This document shows, one piece after another, positions 8,737 through 17,662 of a stretch of DNA of 64,000 bases. The translations under genes and the position numbers were made by a program. The notes under the pieces were generated by a model. The model was not told the origin of the DNA, ran no database searches, and saw only the letters and a program-made list of their open reading frames with translations. Origin of the DNA: Herpetosiphonaceae bacterium (GTDB taxonomy: Bacteria; Chloroflexota; Chloroflexia; Chloroflexales; Kallotenuaceae); the NCBI GenBank assembly GCA_013821605.1, contig JACDGP010000006.1, positions 1-64,000 of the forward strand, given 5' to 3'. Each line of letters starts with the position of its first letter. Within the stretch, counting starts at the first letter, position 1.

Positions 8737-9491
8737 TACGTCGCCTGCCTGAAGGGTGCGATCACAATGCCGGCAGCATCGAACGCGGCCCGCACTGCTT
8801 GAGCCAACTGCGCCGCCTCTGGTGAGTCGCCATGAATGCAGAGTGTATCGGCCCGCACTGCCAGCCAACCACCATCCGCAGTCCGTACCCCGCCACGCTG
8901 CGCCAGACCGAGCGCTTGCTCAACCGCACTCACCTGGTCAAGCAATGCACCCTCGGCTTGCCGTGCTCGTAGCATTCCGTTCGGTTCATAGCGCCGGTCA
9001 ATAAAACCCTCGTGGGCAACACGTAGGCCCGCTTGCTCCCCTGCAGCAGTCAACGCGCTGTTGCTCAGTCCTACCAGCACCAGATCAGGGTCAAAGGCTC
9101 GGACGGCTCGTGCGATCGCGGACGCGACACGCTCGTCCTTGGCTGCCAAGTTATACACCGCACCGTGTGGCTTGACATGCATTAATAGTACCCCGGCTGC
9201 TCGTGTAAAAGCCGCTAAAGCACCGATCTGATACAACGTACCATCGGTGATCTCATCAGGCGACAAGGCCATCGCACGTCGTCCAAAGCCTTGTAGGTCG
9301 GGGTAACCGGGATGCGCTCCAACGGCTACGCCATGCTGCCGCGCTAATTCGACGGTCGTTCTCATAACAGTTGGATCACCGGCATGCCAGCCACATGCAA
9401 TGTTGACCGATGTCACCAACGGGATCACCTGTGCATCTGCGCCGATCTCCCACTGCCCGAAACTCTCGCCAACATCCGAGTTGAGATCCAT
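8736..9491 (-). CDS. pxpA: 5-oxoprolinase subunit PxpA (LamB/YcsF family)
   Basis: First subunit of 5-oxoprolinase, a LamB/YcsF-family protein of 251 residues from the chosen start. The family begins MDLNSDVGESFG, seen exactly here, and continues with VNIACGWHAGDPTVM, VGAHPGYPDLQGFGRR and HVKPHGAVYN, all conserved polar motifs; TLCIHGDSPEA is near the end. The start at 9491 follows GGGAG closely and fits the family N-terminus; the 28 residues upstream in the track do not. It heads the compact operon pxpABC. Confidence 0.94.
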   Translation of the reverse strand: MDLNSDVGESFGQWEIGADAQVIPLVTSVNIACGWHAGDPTVMRTTVELARQHGVAVGAHPGYPDLQGFGRRAMALSPDEITDGTLYQIGALAAFTRAAGVLLMHVKPHGAVYNLAAKDERVASAIARAVRAFDPDLVLVGLSNSALTAAGEQAGLRVAHEGFIDRRYEPNGMLRARQAEGALLDQVSAVEQALGLAQRGGVRTADGGWLAVRADTLCIHGDSPEAAQLAQAVRAAFDAAGIVIAPFRQAT

Positions 9492-9578
9492 ACTGCTCCC
9501 TAGAGCAACGCCTTGCATCACGACTGGTTCAATGCAATACTGCACTGCCATAAAGCAGCATGCACAAGGAGCCAAACC

Positions 9579-9920
9579 GTGTACTATCGAGTATGCCTGT
9601 TAGTCGTCATCCTAGCAACCACACTCACAGGTTGTGTTATCACCGGAGCAGAGGCCGCTAACGAGCCAACTTCATCCACGACCTCCATGCCTCGAACCAT
9701 CGCTGCTATGCAGCCCAAGTTAACTCAAACTTTGACGCCGTCGGCAGCCGAACAGCTCTTTGGCAAGCCCGACGAAATCACGGGGAGTGGCTTGCTCATC
9801 TACGTCTATAATATGGCGAATGGACAAAAGCTGTGGCTTGGCTTTAGCGGTTATCGCTCCTTATTCTATGCCAAAGTGCGGAACAGCGATGGATCGATGC
9901 AGGATTTGCCGCTCAAGTAA
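9579..9920 (+). CDS. Small lipoprotein, paralogue of the gene at 21396
   Basis: A 113-residue predicted lipoprotein from a GTG start that has AAGGAG nine bases upstream. The signal peptide ends in a lipobox LTGC (Cys19), followed by a Ser/Thr-rich linker. The mature domain contains AAEQLFGKPDEITGSG and ANGQKLWLGFSGY. It is the same length as, and clearly homologous to, the protein encoded at 21396 in the same orientation. The short LFGKPDEI...LIYVY...GQKLWLGF pattern resembles the BamE/BLIP-like fold, but that is a guess from pattern, not a match. Function unknown; exported and membrane-anchored. Confidence 0.75.
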   Translation: MYYRVCLLVVILATTLTGCVITGAEAANEPTSSTTSMPRTIAAMQPKLTQTLTPSAAEQLFGKPDEITGSGLLIYVYNMANGQKLWLGFSGYRSLFYAKVRNSDGSMQDLPLK

Positions 9921-9948
9921 AGCTTGGCTCTGTTCAAAACCAAATGGT

Positions 9949-10242
9949 TTACGGGACGACAAACTTAAACTCCCAGGGACCGGTTACCATTTCTGCGTGC
10001 TGCGAACGAGTTGGCTCGGCATGTGCCATAACGTATGGAATCGTCAGCATCCACTGTCCATGCTTGTCAAAAAGTGCAAATGGGAGTGGATAGGTTTCAC
10101 CACCTAGCGTGGGCCAGAATGGGAACGTATAGTTCGTCTCATTGCTCATTTCCCAGCCATCGACAACGAGATTAGGCGTGGCTTTTATTCTGTTGTTGAG
10201 GAACGATCCTTCGTCCGTGCCGTCCCCATAACCCCACCTCAA
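9949..10242 (-). pseudogene. C-terminal part of a frameshifted lipoprotein gene
   Basis: This frame continues the lipoprotein that starts at 10549: it contains NRIKATPNLVVDGWEM and ends HAEMVTGPWEFKFVVP. No ribosome site or credible start precedes it, and it overlaps the upstream frame at 10172-10242. One extra base in the overlap would explain the pair. It is either a natural frameshift mutation or a sequencing error. Confidence 0.5.
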
Positions 10243-10549
10243 GGCTGCCCGTGAGGCGGCAAGCCATTGACAGGGTATTCGTCAGTTCAAACGTTGCCGA
10301 AACCATCTGCACTGTGGATCTGACCGATTGGTTTCTAACATCAAGATCCGAAGCACGACAGAGTTGCACTGGGGGAAGTGACGTTGGTGATTGCGTGGTA
10401 GTTGACTGCGTGGCTTTCATCGGAAAAATGTGTACTGACGTAGAGACGCCAACCGGCGGTGTTTCCACAATCATACTACGGTTAGCCTGCGGCGGTTCAC
10501 CACAACCACTCAGGAAGATTGCGATGATCAAGAGGAATTGAACTCGCAT
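10172..10549 (-). pseudogene. N-terminal part of a frameshifted lipoprotein gene (DUF4232-like)
   Basis: From an ATG at 10549 this frame encodes a lipoprotein signal peptide MRVQFLLIIAIFLSGCG (lipobox LSGC), a Thr/Ser/Pro-rich linker, then LCRASDLDVR...FELTNTLSMACRLTG. The Cys...LTN...CRLTG spacing resembles the DUF4232 domain of exported actinobacterial and Chloroflexota proteins. The frame ends at 10172 in a sequence (RRIVPQQQNKSHA) that does not look like a natural terminus, while a different frame continues to 9949. Read together they would make one exported protein of about 190-200 residues. A GAGGG precedes the start at a short spacing of three bases. Confidence 0.5.
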
Positions 10550-10633
10550 ATGCCCTCGTTCTGTCATTCTGTCGCATGGCTGTCAGCTCGCGTGTCGATC
10601 AAGAATGACATGTCAGAGACGATCCACACGCTC

Positions 10634-11437
10634 TCACGGTACCGGTGTACGATGAGTGCCAATCGCTAGAACCACCTCGTCGGCGAACGCCTGAGGCAGC
10701 ATAATCCCTCGCTGTAGCTCGCCCGATCCCGTGCCGTACACGCGAGTCAGCACCAGTCCATTAATCAGATGGAAGGCAATAACGAAGCCCGGCCCATCTC
10801 CAAGTTGCACAATGGGTGTTTGCGAGACTGGAGCCTGGAGAATCAGCCTGACCAGCTTTGCAACCCGATCAGGATCTTTAATTGTCCCTTGCTCGGTCGT
10901 ACCGTCTTGCATGCTGTTGATGCTAATGAAGGTGACCTTACCGTCAAGATCAAGTAGATCACCCCCACGTTTCGCCGCTGGATTTGTGTCCGCTTGATAC
11001 AGCACGAGGCGGTCCTGCAAGTGTGCTGCCAGCATGACATTGGGAGCATAGCCTTTGATGGCGAAGACTGGTGTACCGGCTTCAAGAAACGCCGCGTCGC
11101 TATTCTGCGACCGGTAGCTAGGATCGCCCACAGTGTCGGCAAGTTTAGAGCGGACTTTGGCAAACTCTGGCCCGAGATCGGCCTCAGTAAGTGTACGCCC
11201 CGGGTTGTCACCTGCCACATACGTAATGTCGTTGAACTTGATGAAATTGACCCAGTCTATGACCCCTATCGCATTACTTGTGGCAGGCGTGATGAGGAAT
11301 GAATCTGAGACACTCGTGGGAGTCTTCGTTGCTACAACACTTGTCGTCACGTCATCGGTTGTTGCCGTGGTCGGCGGTCGCCCGCACCCCATTACCATCA
11401 ACGCGAACAGCAAGGATAATCCACAGAATTTACGCAT
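10634..11437 (-). CDS. Hypothetical lipoprotein with duplicated leader module
   Basis: A 267-residue predicted lipoprotein: MRKFCGLSLLFALMVMGCG gives a signal peptide with lipobox VMGC, then a Thr-rich linker (about residues 22-45) and a mature domain with no recognised motif. IDWVNFIKFNDITYVAG and DLDGKVTFISINSM suggest a beta-rich fold. AAGGAA precedes the ATG at 11437. The signal peptide and about 70 bases of upstream DNA are nearly identical to those of the gene starting at 14710, while the mature domains share nothing obvious. Function unknown; likely exposed on the outer face of the membrane. Confidence 0.72.
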   Translation of the reverse strand: MRKFCGLSLLFALMVMGCGRPPTTATTDDVTTSVVATKTPTSVSDSFLITPATSNAIGVIDWVNFIKFNDITYVAGDNPGRTLTEADLGPEFAKVRSKLADTVGDPSYRSQNSDAAFLEAGTPVFAIKGYAPNVMLAAHLQDRLVLYQADTNPAAKRGGDLLDLDGKVTFISINSMQDGTTEQGTIKDPDRVAKLVRLILQAPVSQTPIVQLGDGPGFVIAFHLINGLVLTRVYGTGSGELQRGIMLPQAFADEVVLAIGTHRTPVP

Positions 11438-11500
11438 CAGTCCGTTCCTTCCCCACATAGTGGTGATACCAACAAGACGTCATGCGCGAACTGATAGTTC
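11374..11500. repeat. Direct repeat copy 1: promoter region plus lipoprotein signal peptide
   Basis: About 127 bases that match 14646-14774 with only scattered differences. The repeat spans the upstream region, the ribosome site and the signal-peptide/lipobox codons of the lipoprotein at 10634, and stops where the mature protein begins. The upstream part (for example GTGGTGATACCAACAAGACG) is identical in both. Confidence 0.85.
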
Positions 11501-11526
11501 CCGGTCAAGCCCCATACATCCCAAGC

Positions 11527-13605
11527 TTACTTGGCGATATACAAACTGCCGTCACCGCCCTCGCTATAGACACGACCGTCCGCAACAAGCGGTGCATTGT
11601 ATCGAAAGCCATCGCCGCTCGTGAAGAGTCGGCGGCTCACGCTCGGATCATCAATCTTCACCTGGTACAAGCGTGTACCTGCCGAGGGAACATACAGGTA
11701 ACCATCGACAACGGCAAGTGCTCCGCCGACTTCCTCGTCCAGCCCCCACCGGAATTGCACATCACCAAAGTTCGTCGCAGACAGACCTTGGATTTCTGTC
11801 GTCGGTGCTTGTCCCGCTGTCTCATGGGTGATAGCAACATACACGCGGTCGTTAACGACGGCTGGAGCAAAACCGCCGCCGATGCCGCCGCCAATTTCGA
11901 CCTGATCGACAATCTGGCCATGACGATCCAGGGCGAAGAGGTAATCTCCCGCCTCCCCATAGATCCGATCATGTGCGAACGTGAGCGGCCCCGAAGCTGT
12001 TGGTGCAGACGCAGCATACCCGATCTGCTGGGATGGCCACCCATCAACGGGTTGACCACTACGAGTGTAGGCATACACCTGGTTTTCCCAGGCCCCGAAA
12101 TACAGGTTGTCATCGAAGCCGAAGATTACGTTGTTGTTCACGCCCTCCACGAGGCAACTCTGCCAGACTAAACTCCCATCAGCGATGCTTACCGCGTACA
12201 GATAGCCTCCCGCGAAACCATAGTTTATCTGCGGGATTTCTTTGGTCCGCCCCGTGAAGTACAGGTTGGTGCCATCACTGACCGGCATGCCTACACGAAT
12301 TCGAAGTAGTGCCGTGCTGACCCATCTGGGAGTGCCGGTTTGAAGATCGATGGCATACAAGGCCCCCGTGCTATCCCCGACGAAGGCTAGTCCACCATAG
12401 AGTAGTGGCGTCGCGTCGAAGGATACTCCTGGTGCCGCTGGCTTGTAGCGCCACAGCTCGCAGACCTGATCGAAAGTTGCGCCGACCCGCAGTGCGATCA
12501 CCCCCTGGTCATTCGCTGAAAAGACGATGACTTGCCCATCGCTGGAGAGTGCCGGGGAGCCATAAAGCGTGCGCGCACCGGTGGGATAGGGCAGCACGTT
12601 CCCTGGACCACCCGCTGGAATCGGCCCACTCCGCTGGTAGGCAGCGAGGTATTGGCTGAAATCGTTGGGAAAGTCGCCGGAAGTTGGGGTAGGAAGCACC
12701 GCTGGTGGTCGACATCCTTCATTCGGATGGTAACGCCACCTGAAATAATGCTGCCCAACGTTGCCCATCTCAACCTTGTTGGGATCAGCATTATGCGGCG
12801 TATAAGTCAGAACGCGCCGTTCAAAAAGTTGAACCAGCACATCTTGTTCATCGCCCGCGACGACCGCACGTACCCAGTAGGGCTCCGTGATGGGACGCCC
12901 GAACACATACAATGGATCGCCCGCAAAGACGGAGCCCGCTTCATATCCGTTGCCATTCCAAATCTGGCCGGTCTGGTTGACATATGTCACGAACACATCC
13001 GCAATGTGATGCTGTGTGACGGGATCAGCATCAGCGAGCAGGCGCTGCTCAGGTGGTGTAAAGGTGGAAACCTGCCCTTTCTGATCGATCCGCGTGTTGA
13101 TGATATTTCCTGTAACCAAAGGCACCGATGCCGAGAGCACATGCGTAAAGCTGGCATAGGTTGGTGCGACGGTGTTTTGCCCATGATCGTTCGGGTCGCC
13201 TGCGACCGGGATGCTACTGGGTGATAGAGGCGTGAAAAGATTGTCGCCATCCTGCCGCTGACCTGTTACCAATTCCTTGACCAGCAGGCCGGTCGTAACA
13301 TGCCCGAAGGCAGTCTGATCAGCGACCTTAAGATTAATCTCCATCCGAGCTTTATCAAAATATTGCACGCTCCGTGGCACGCCATCGTATTGCTCGATCG
13401 TGATGCCGCCACTCGCGATCACGAGTGGACCCCACACAAAGCCACGTTCTGGTTGTACCTCATCTAGGACCGGTTTATCGGCGCGATTCCATACCGTGGC
13501 GAATGCTGGATCGTTGAACAAGAATGCGGCGTGCGCACTCGGTGAACGCAAGCCGAGCACGAGCAACCCAGCTATGGTCAGCAGTCGAATCCATCGTTTA
13601 TGCAT
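11527..13605 (-). CDS. Secreted protein with PQQ-like beta-propeller repeats
   Basis: A 692-residue secreted protein. Residues 1-26 form a signal peptide ending SAHA. Residues about 30-300 make a Chloroflexota-type extracellular domain with YVFGRPITEPYWV...VQLFERRVLTYTPHN and GQHYFRWRYHPNEG, related to the FERxRFExH repeats of the protein at 18276. From about residue 340 a PQQ-binding-like propeller follows, with repeats such as FVGDSTGALYAIDLQTGTPRWVS, GYLYAVSIADGSLVWQS and GDYLFALDRHGQIVDQ. No catalytic residues are apparent, so a scaffold or sensor role is possible. It starts at an ATG with a weak AGGG site and has a twin ORF shadow on the other strand. Confidence 0.82.
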   Translation of the reverse strand: MHKRWIRLLTIAGLLVLGLRSPSAHAAFLFNDPAFATVWNRADKPVLDEVQPERGFVWGPLVIASGGITIEQYDGVPRSVQYFDKARMEINLKVADQTAFGHVTTGLLVKELVTGQRQDGDNLFTPLSPSSIPVAGDPNDHGQNTVAPTYASFTHVLSASVPLVTGNIINTRIDQKGQVSTFTPPEQRLLADADPVTQHHIADVFVTYVNQTGQIWNGNGYEAGSVFAGDPLYVFGRPITEPYWVRAVVAGDEQDVLVQLFERRVLTYTPHNADPNKVEMGNVGQHYFRWRYHPNEGCRPPAVLPTPTSGDFPNDFSQYLAAYQRSGPIPAGGPGNVLPYPTGARTLYGSPALSSDGQVIVFSANDQGVIALRVGATFDQVCELWRYKPAAPGVSFDATPLLYGGLAFVGDSTGALYAIDLQTGTPRWVSTALLRIRVGMPVSDGTNLYFTGRTKEIPQINYGFAGGYLYAVSIADGSLVWQSCLVEGVNNNVIFGFDDNLYFGAWENQVYAYTRSGQPVDGWPSQQIGYAASAPTASGPLTFAHDRIYGEAGDYLFALDRHGQIVDQVEIGGGIGGGFAPAVVNDRVYVAITHETAGQAPTTEIQGLSATNFGDVQFRWGLDEEVGGALAVVDGYLYVPSAGTRLYQVKIDDPSVSRRLFTSGDGFRYNAPLVADGRVYSEGGDGSLYIAK

Positions 13606-13633
13606 AACAACGCCCTTATAATCCTTGGTGCTC

Positions 13634-14710
13634 TCATTTCTTCACGTCTAACTCGCCCATCAGCCAGTATGGACCGTCGCACTGCTTCGGCAACGGCATG
13701 CGCATCTGCTGCTCCAACTCCTGTGTCATCGAAGTTTCACCGCCGCCGACGTCGACTACGTCCCCAACGCGTGCTACGACTGTGCCCGTTCTATCAAGAA
13801 TCTCGATCCGCAGCCCATTTCTATTTACAAAATAATCGGGCTGCCAGATCACAAGATCACTGGGACCACTGTCGCTTGGCCGGACTCTGAGGCAGCCATC
13901 TTGCTCGATCAGTTTTCCTTCAAGCAGGGCTGCCATAAACGCTGCACTCCGCATGCGCAACTGCGGAAAGGCGATCTGTGGCTCAGGGGTGATCGGAAAG
14001 GGTAGCGGTCCACGCAGCGGCTCATATGCGGTGATAGCTACCACATGATCGGGGAGCTTTGCATTTGCCCGCTGTAGCGCAGCATCGAAAAGCACTCGGT
14101 CGGTGATATTCACTTCCACGCGATTTGCTTGGACATTAATTCCCGAAGAGAACGAGATCCCCAATCTGGGGAGCAACTGATCAGCCTGCTTCTGTGCTTC
14201 CTGCAGCTCTGTATAGGTGACCGCTACAGTTCGCACATCGATCAGATCGGCCAGCGCTGTATGTGCGACATATGGTTGGATCGTAGCGTTCCCGTTGCGC
14301 GTAAAGGCGACGACCACGCGGTATACCGGTTGTTGCTGAATCCATAATCCGCCAAAGGTAGCTGCTTCCCGTTGTTCCAATGCTGTGCCGAGCGTGCCAA
14401 TCGAGTTTTGCATCTGTAAGCGATGGACGGCCTCATCGACCGAAATCCCAAGGCCCTTCGCCATCATTGCGGCATCCGTCCGCAGTGGATCATCGGTACT
14501 GCTTGGGAGACTAGTGGTGCTCACTGTCGCAAGCGCTGGGGAGTTTGTGGCCTCAGGCACTGTAGTCTCCGATGGTTGCGTAACAGTCGTAGCAGCCTTC
14601 GTCTGTACGACCTCCCCTACCATGTCATTAGTTGCTGAGCCCGTAGGTGGTCGACCACATCCCGTTACAATCAATGCGAACAGCAAGACTAATCCATAGA
14701 ATTTACGCAT
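13634..14710 (-). CDS. Hypothetical lipoprotein (shares leader module with 10634 gene)
   Basis: A 358-residue lipoprotein: signal peptide MRKFYGLVLLFALIVTGCG with lipobox VTGC, Thr/Ser/Pro linker to about residue 75, and a mature region of about 280 residues. DAAMMAKGLGISVDEAVHRLQMQNSIGTLGTALEQREAATFGGLWIQQ is a motif I associate with secreted proteins carrying N-terminal domains that precede trypsin-like or streptogrisin-type modules, where it acts as an inhibitor-like or pro-domain region. No protease domain follows here, so function is unclear. AAGGAA precedes the start. The leader and upstream DNA duplicate those of the gene at 10634. Confidence 0.72.
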   Translation of the reverse strand: MRKFYGLVLLFALIVTGCGRPPTGSATNDMVGEVVQTKAATTVTQPSETTVPEATNSPALATVSTTSLPSSTDDPLRTDAAMMAKGLGISVDEAVHRLQMQNSIGTLGTALEQREAATFGGLWIQQQPVYRVVVAFTRNGNATIQPYVAHTALADLIDVRTVAVTYTELQEAQKQADQLLPRLGISFSSGINVQANRVEVNITDRVLFDAALQRANAKLPDHVVAITAYEPLRGPLPFPITPEPQIAFPQLRMRSAAFMAALLEGKLIEQDGCLRVRPSDSGPSDLVIWQPDYFVNRNGLRIEILDRTGTVVARVGDVVDVGGGETSMTQELEQQMRMPLPKQCDGPYWLMGELDVKK

Positions 14711-14774
14711 CAGTCAGTTCCTTCCCCACACAGTGGTGATACCAACAAGACGTCATGCGCGAGTTGATCGTTCC
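14646..14774. repeat. Direct repeat copy 2: promoter region plus lipoprotein signal peptide
   Basis: Second copy of the 127-base repeat at 11374-11500, in the same orientation, spanning the signal-peptide codons of the 13634 gene, its ribosome site and its upstream DNA. Confidence 0.85.
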
Positions 14775-14810
14775 ATGAATTGTGGTTGTTTGCTCAGTGG
14801 CCTTGAATCG

Positions 14811-15470
14811 CTAGCGTGCGACCGGCCTAGAGTCCAGCAGGACGAATCCGGTCAGTCCACCCATGCTAGCACTCATCAGCGTGACGGGACCAATGCTGCC
14901 AAAGAGATCGTCGACCTCAGTCAAATCAATCGAGCCACTTCCAACTAATGACACAAGTGCCAGTAGCAGGATAGGCAGCAATGCACCAACTGTGCTTGCG
15001 ATGATCCAACGGCCTGCCTTGGACCACTGCCGGGAGACGACGAGCCATTGCATACCGCCAAGGAGCAGGCCAAACATAGCAGTGCCTAACACCATCCGAA
15101 GGTTGCTGATGGTGACGGCAGTATCCGCCTCCTGGACGTGTAACGTCTGGAGCAGTGGTACGAGATGCTCAGCGGCGGATGCCAGTATATTCCCAACAAT
15201 GCCAGCTACCGTCATGCCCACCGCAGTGACCACAATCCACCAGCCTGCATGCTGGATGTAATGCCGTATAATGAACCATTGTCCGATGCCGGTGAGCACG
15301 CCGACCACCAGCCAGTCGAATCCGCCATAGCGAGAATGGTAGAGGAGCCAGCCGAGGGTGCTGGCAACGATCCACCCTCCCCACAACAGCGCCCGAACGC
15401 TCGCTTTCGACCAATCTTGCCTAGCAGTAGCTCGGTGTTCATCATCGATATCATTGTGCAGCTTGATCAT
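14811..15470 (-). CDS. Polytopic membrane protein of unknown function
   Basis: A 219-residue integral membrane protein with about six hydrophobic segments (for example ALLWGGWIVASTLGWLLY, WWIVVTAVGMTVAGIVGNILA, PILLLALVSLVG). There is an internal duplication: WLVVGVLTGIGQWFIIRHYIQHAGWWIV in the first half resembles GLLLGGMQWLVVSRQWSKAGRWIIAS in the second, so the protein is probably two copies of a three-helix unit. No transporter or enzyme motif is visible. The start at 15470 follows AGGAGA by seven bases. The track's start at 15509 adds 13 residues without support. Confidence 0.65.
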   Translation of the reverse strand: MIKLHNDIDDEHRATARQDWSKASVRALLWGGWIVASTLGWLLYHSRYGGFDWLVVGVLTGIGQWFIIRHYIQHAGWWIVVTAVGMTVAGIVGNILASAAEHLVPLLQTLHVQEADTAVTISNLRMVLGTAMFGLLLGGMQWLVVSRQWSKAGRWIIASTVGALLPILLLALVSLVGSGSIDLTEVDDLFGSIGPVTLMSASMGGLTGFVLLDSRPVAR

Positions 15471-15692
15471 AGCAAGATCTCCTACGGATGGAGTGTACGT
15501 TGGTACCATAGCATACTACCTCTTCCAAGGTGTCCCTGTACATCGCGAAAAAGTGGGGTCAAGGTTTCAGCGACGGCATCGTCTTTGCGGCTGGGCCATC
15601 GACGGCATCGTGATGCTGTTTAACCAGAGGTGGAACATTTGGGCAACCGACAGCGTTCTTCTTAGGTAGGCCTGCAGTTGGAGGAGGTTACC

Positions 15693-16910
15693 ATGTGCCT
15701 GAGGCTGTTGGGTATGTTCCTCGTCGTCCTGGTCCTAGTTGGCTGTGGTGTGCCGGATACACCAGAGCATGCTGTGGCTCAGCGCTCCACGTTGCCCGCA
15801 CCCGCAAGCCGCCCTACGAATACACCGACCGCCGTTCCGACGACCGCGCCGGCGCTCACAGCGACGCCAGCAGGGCTGCGCCCTTCCATCGCCGTGCCTG
15901 CGCGAGCAACCAGTGCGCCGACGGAGGTGCACGTACTGACTGGACCGGTAGACTGGAATACGCAGCAGACGGCGATCATTGCGCGTGCTACGGCACACCC
16001 GTTTCCAACAGCAAGCACCGTGGACGTCAGGCTCGGTGCCATACCAGTTGCCGTGGTTGACCGAGGCGGCCTTAGTATGCGGCTGCAACTGCCCAAGCTG
16101 CACTACCTGTATGGCGAATTGATTCAGGCGGAGGTTGTGCTTCGTAATCATGGTCGCGAACCGCTCGCACTCTCCTCCTGTGCTGACGAGCTCGCGCGGC
16201 TGGTGCTGCTGGATGAGCAAGGGGAAGAGCCGCCGGTCTGGCCATGGAGCCCGTTTGCCCGGTCCCGCCCCGCCTGCGACCAGCCTCTTGTTCCCGGCCA
16301 GACAGTGAGCGGAACGCTGCTGGTGCAGATCCCCCCGGTCGAGCAAGCGCACGGCGCAACATACAGCTTATGGGCTGAAACACGCTTTAGTCGTGCCGCG
16401 CCCACCGGTCAGGGGCCGGACAACATTTGGCTGTCGCTCGAAACTGGCCCACTGCCCATCCAACCGCTTCGACCGCAGCCGGTAGACCAGTTGCATGCGA
16501 CGCTTCAGCTAGACCGGAGCGGATACCGGCTCGACGTCCGTGACGGCCTGGGACAGATCCCATCCCGTCCCCTGAAGGGACAATTCGAGGCTGCCAGTGG
16601 GAATTGGGTAACCAGCGGACCAGTACAGCCATTGACGGCAGGTGCTTGGAGCGGCAGTTGGAATGGTGTCACGGTTGGCAATGGCAGTCGGGTCACCGCA
16701 CGGGCCTGGGTCGGCGGTGTTGGCTATGTCACCGGGGCGGTAGAGCAGATTGTGCCGGGTACAAGCGCTGCGCCCCCGATGTTCAGCACACCCGATGCCG
16801 CGCAACACCGCACCTTCGCGACCGTCGTTGAGGCGCAACAGGCACTCGGCGTACCCATTGCAGCCGGCCTCCCTGCCGACGGGCACCGTCCCCCGCGACG
16901 TGCGGAGTGA
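15693..16910 (+). pseudogene. N-terminal part of a frameshifted lipoprotein gene
   Basis: Starting at an ATG with GGAGGAGG upstream, this frame encodes a lipoprotein: MCLRLLGMFLVVLVLVGCG (lipobox LVGC), a Thr/Pro/Ala linker of about 75 residues, and an immunoglobulin-like or BsuPI-like extracellular region (VVLRNHGREPLALSSCADE...LLVQIPPVEQ). Near 16866 the sensible reading shifts by one base: this frame ends with GLPADGHRPPRRAE, while the other frame reads SLPTGTVPRDVRSE and continues to 17310. One surplus base in GCAGCCGGCCTCC accounts for it. As given, the product would lack its C-terminal domain. Confidence 0.6.
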
Positions 16911-17310
16911 GATTCGGAGCTACGAGGGCGGCAGCATAGCCAACGTGCGGCAAACGTATACGCTGGCTAACGGTGCGATGCTGAGCTTGACGCAGTTTTT
17001 GCAAACCGACCGTAGCGACGGCGCAGGGTGGGGCGCTGCGCGCTATGCGCCGGGAGCAGCGGAGGTCGCCGTGGGGCAATCACCCGGCTACCTCGTCGAA
17101 CACCTAGGGTCATTGCTGCTTGATTGGAAGCGCGGCGACGTTGGCTGGGAACTGCAAGCGCCCGCCAGCGTGCTTTTGCCGCGCGACCTCCTAGTCATCG
17201 CGGCCTCAGTACCGGCGCTTGGCCCCGACATCGCGATGCCGCCCACGGGGACCCCTGCACCCACGCTGGTCGCGGTGCCGACGGCGCCGCCAGCCCTACC
17301 TGCGCCCTAA
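16865..17310 (+). pseudogene. C-terminal domain of the frameshifted lipoprotein
   Basis: Frame that continues the 15693 gene after the frameshift: SLPTGTVPRDVRSE, GGSIANVRQTYTLANGAMLSLTQFL, WGAARYAPGAAEVAVGQSPGYLVE, then a Pro/Thr-rich end. The order (a beta-rich unit with LPAG..., then VxQxYxLxNG, then GxxGYLxE) resembles DUF4367-type domains found on exported Chloroflexota proteins and anti-sigma factors. There is no start signal of its own. The left boundary is approximate. Confidence 0.5.
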
Positions 17311-17404
17311 GTTGCTCGTGGCCTCCGACCTGCTGCATCAGGTCACATCGACGAAGGCGAGGAAGAGCGTGCATTAGCTGTGCTCACGCATCCTAACACC
17401 GCGT

Positions 17405-17647
17405 TCACGGGCGCGCCTGACTCCTGCGGCGCATGCCATAGATAGCCACCAGCATGCTCATAACCCCGAGCACTGCGCCTGCTAGTGCACCAATGCTCGC
17501 GGTGCCAATCACAGACGCCAGTGAGCCGGCCGCGATGACCGGACCGACCCCGGGAACGCTCAAAGCACCCAGCCCGATCAACAGCCCCAGGACAGCACCG
17601 AGCAAGCAGCCAATCACGATGCCGACGAGCAGGATAACGACGCGCAT
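17405..17647 (-). CDS. Small glycine-zipper membrane protein
   Basis: An 80-residue hydrophobic protein from an ATG with GGAGGGAG upstream. It has about two to three TM segments rich in small residues (GIVIGCLLGAVLGLLIGLGAL, GPVIAAGSLASVIGTASIGALAGAVLG). The pattern GLGALSVPGVGPVIAAG resembles the glycine-zipper part of general-stress proteins of the YflT type, but the usual soluble N-terminal domain is absent. It lies 15 bases downstream of the 17663 gene in the same direction and is probably cotranscribed. Confidence 0.6.
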   Translation of the reverse strand: MRVVILLVGIVIGCLLGAVLGLLIGLGALSVPGVGPVIAAGSLASVIGTASIGALAGAVLGVMSMLVAIYGMRRRSQARP

Positions 17648-17662
17648 CTCTCCCTCCACGTA

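Noticed and set aside
12532-13224. 230-residue plus-strand ORF opposite the PQQ propeller gene
   Set aside because: Shadow of the minus-strand gene with no recognisable motif.
15511-15669. Possible coding remnant between the membrane protein and the lipoprotein gene
   Set aside because: Short fragments such as RWNIWATDS hint at old coding sequence, but no family could be recognised in any frame.
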